64,000 nucleotides of DNA, taken from Pyropia yezoensis. Lineage: Eukaryota > Rhodophyta > Bangiophyceae > Bangiales > Bangiaceae. The position numbers and the translations under genes are program-made. The stretch is from positions 12,149,420 through 12,213,419 of the forward strand of contig CM020620.1 of NCBI GenBank assembly GCA_009829735.1, read 5' to 3'. The notes beneath the pieces are model-generated. The model saw only the letters and a program-made list of their open reading frames with translations. It was not told where the DNA came from and ran no database searches. This document shows, one piece after another, positions 63,892 through 64,000 of the stretch. Every line of letters starts with the position of its first letter. Position 1 is the stretch's first letter.

Positions 63892-63909
63892 TCCCCTGCT
63901 GCTCCACCA
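63892..63909 (-). promoter_or_regulatory. Primer-binding site of element F
   Basis: Minus strand TGGTGGAGCAGCAGGGGA, one base inside the LTR edge at 63911. Identical to the B1 site. Confidence 0.75.
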
Positions 63910-63910
63910 A

Positions 63911-64000
63911 TGTAGCACAATAGGTATCCGCTGCACGTCCACTCTCAGGGAACACTCGCGAGGGGGGATCGGCACCAACGTCACCGGGAGGCCAAGGTTG
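63911..64000 (-). repeat. Start of the 5' LTR of element F
   Basis: Begins TGTAGCACAATAGG directly beside the primer site and runs past the window end. It is not similar to the A or B LTRs apart from TGT. Confidence 0.65.

Larger units (their letters stand above)
55998..64000 (-). mobile_element. Gypsy element F, interrupted by E, running out of the window
   Basis: Ty3/gypsy, minus strand. From right to left: start of 5' LTR (63911), PBS, gag, protease, pol, spacer, remainder of an antisense ORF, then E. Its own 3' LTR must lie left of E and is not seen. gag and pol frames are long and open; a few breaks elsewhere. It is older than E by nesting. Confidence 0.85.

Noticed and set aside
1-64000. 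CRISPR arrays, rRNA, tRNA genes or a prokaryotic operon
   Set aside because: No regularly spaced repeats with spacers, no cloverleaf or rRNA segments were noticed; the intron and LTR elements show a eukaryotic nuclear genome.

Overview
The window looks like nuclear DNA of a very GC-rich eukaryote, most likely a bangiophyte red alga of the Porphyra/Pyropia type. This is an inference. It rests on a membrane-bound cellulose-synthase-type GT2 enzyme with one short GT-AG intron, very GC-rich and homopolymer-rich intergenic DNA, and a dense stack of Ty3/gypsy retroelements. I see no rRNA, tRNA or CRISPR array. The only well-supported host gene is the glycosyltransferase at 1315-4124 (minus strand).

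Layout. 1-8007: host DNA with the GT2 gene, a doubtful small ORF at 166, and long stretches of G/C homopolymers without genes. 8018-8549: a less GC-rich island flanked by a perfect 10-bp direct repeat, probably a small insertion. 8610-9440: GC-rich minisatellite DNA. 9451-40025: two tandem copies of a 15,870-bp unit. Each unit is a chromodomain gypsy element (family A, minus strand) with a second gypsy element (family B, minus strand) inserted in it. The unit edges coincide exactly with A's LTR edge, so the duplication looks like unequal exchange between A's LTRs. 40026-40525: an assembly gap of exactly 500 N. 40526-about 49247: a broken plus-strand gypsy element (family C). 49245-55997: a third B-family copy (called E), lacking its 3' end. 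55998-64000: a minus-strand gypsy element (family F), interrupted by E and running out of the window in its 5' LTR.

Most interesting observation. Families B, C and F each carry, between pol and the 3' LTR, a long ORF on the strand opposite to gag-pol. The B and C products are 590 and 591 residues, share collinear motifs (PYL, EFP, VEVP[YF]G and a leucine/proline block), and the surviving part of the F product carries the last block. This points to a conserved antisense accessory protein in several families of red-algal-type chromoviruses. Family A lacks it, but carries two C2H2 zinc fingers of the C-x2-C-x12-H-x5-H type in its leader, upstream of gag.

Other structure. B and F coding DNA is studded with perfect 13-21-nt inverted repeats with tiny loops. 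B gag and pol overlap by ATGA. B and F share an identical 19-nt primer-binding site. All retroelements are treated as fossils: B1 looks whole and very young (its LTRs look identical by eye), the others are broken to different degrees.
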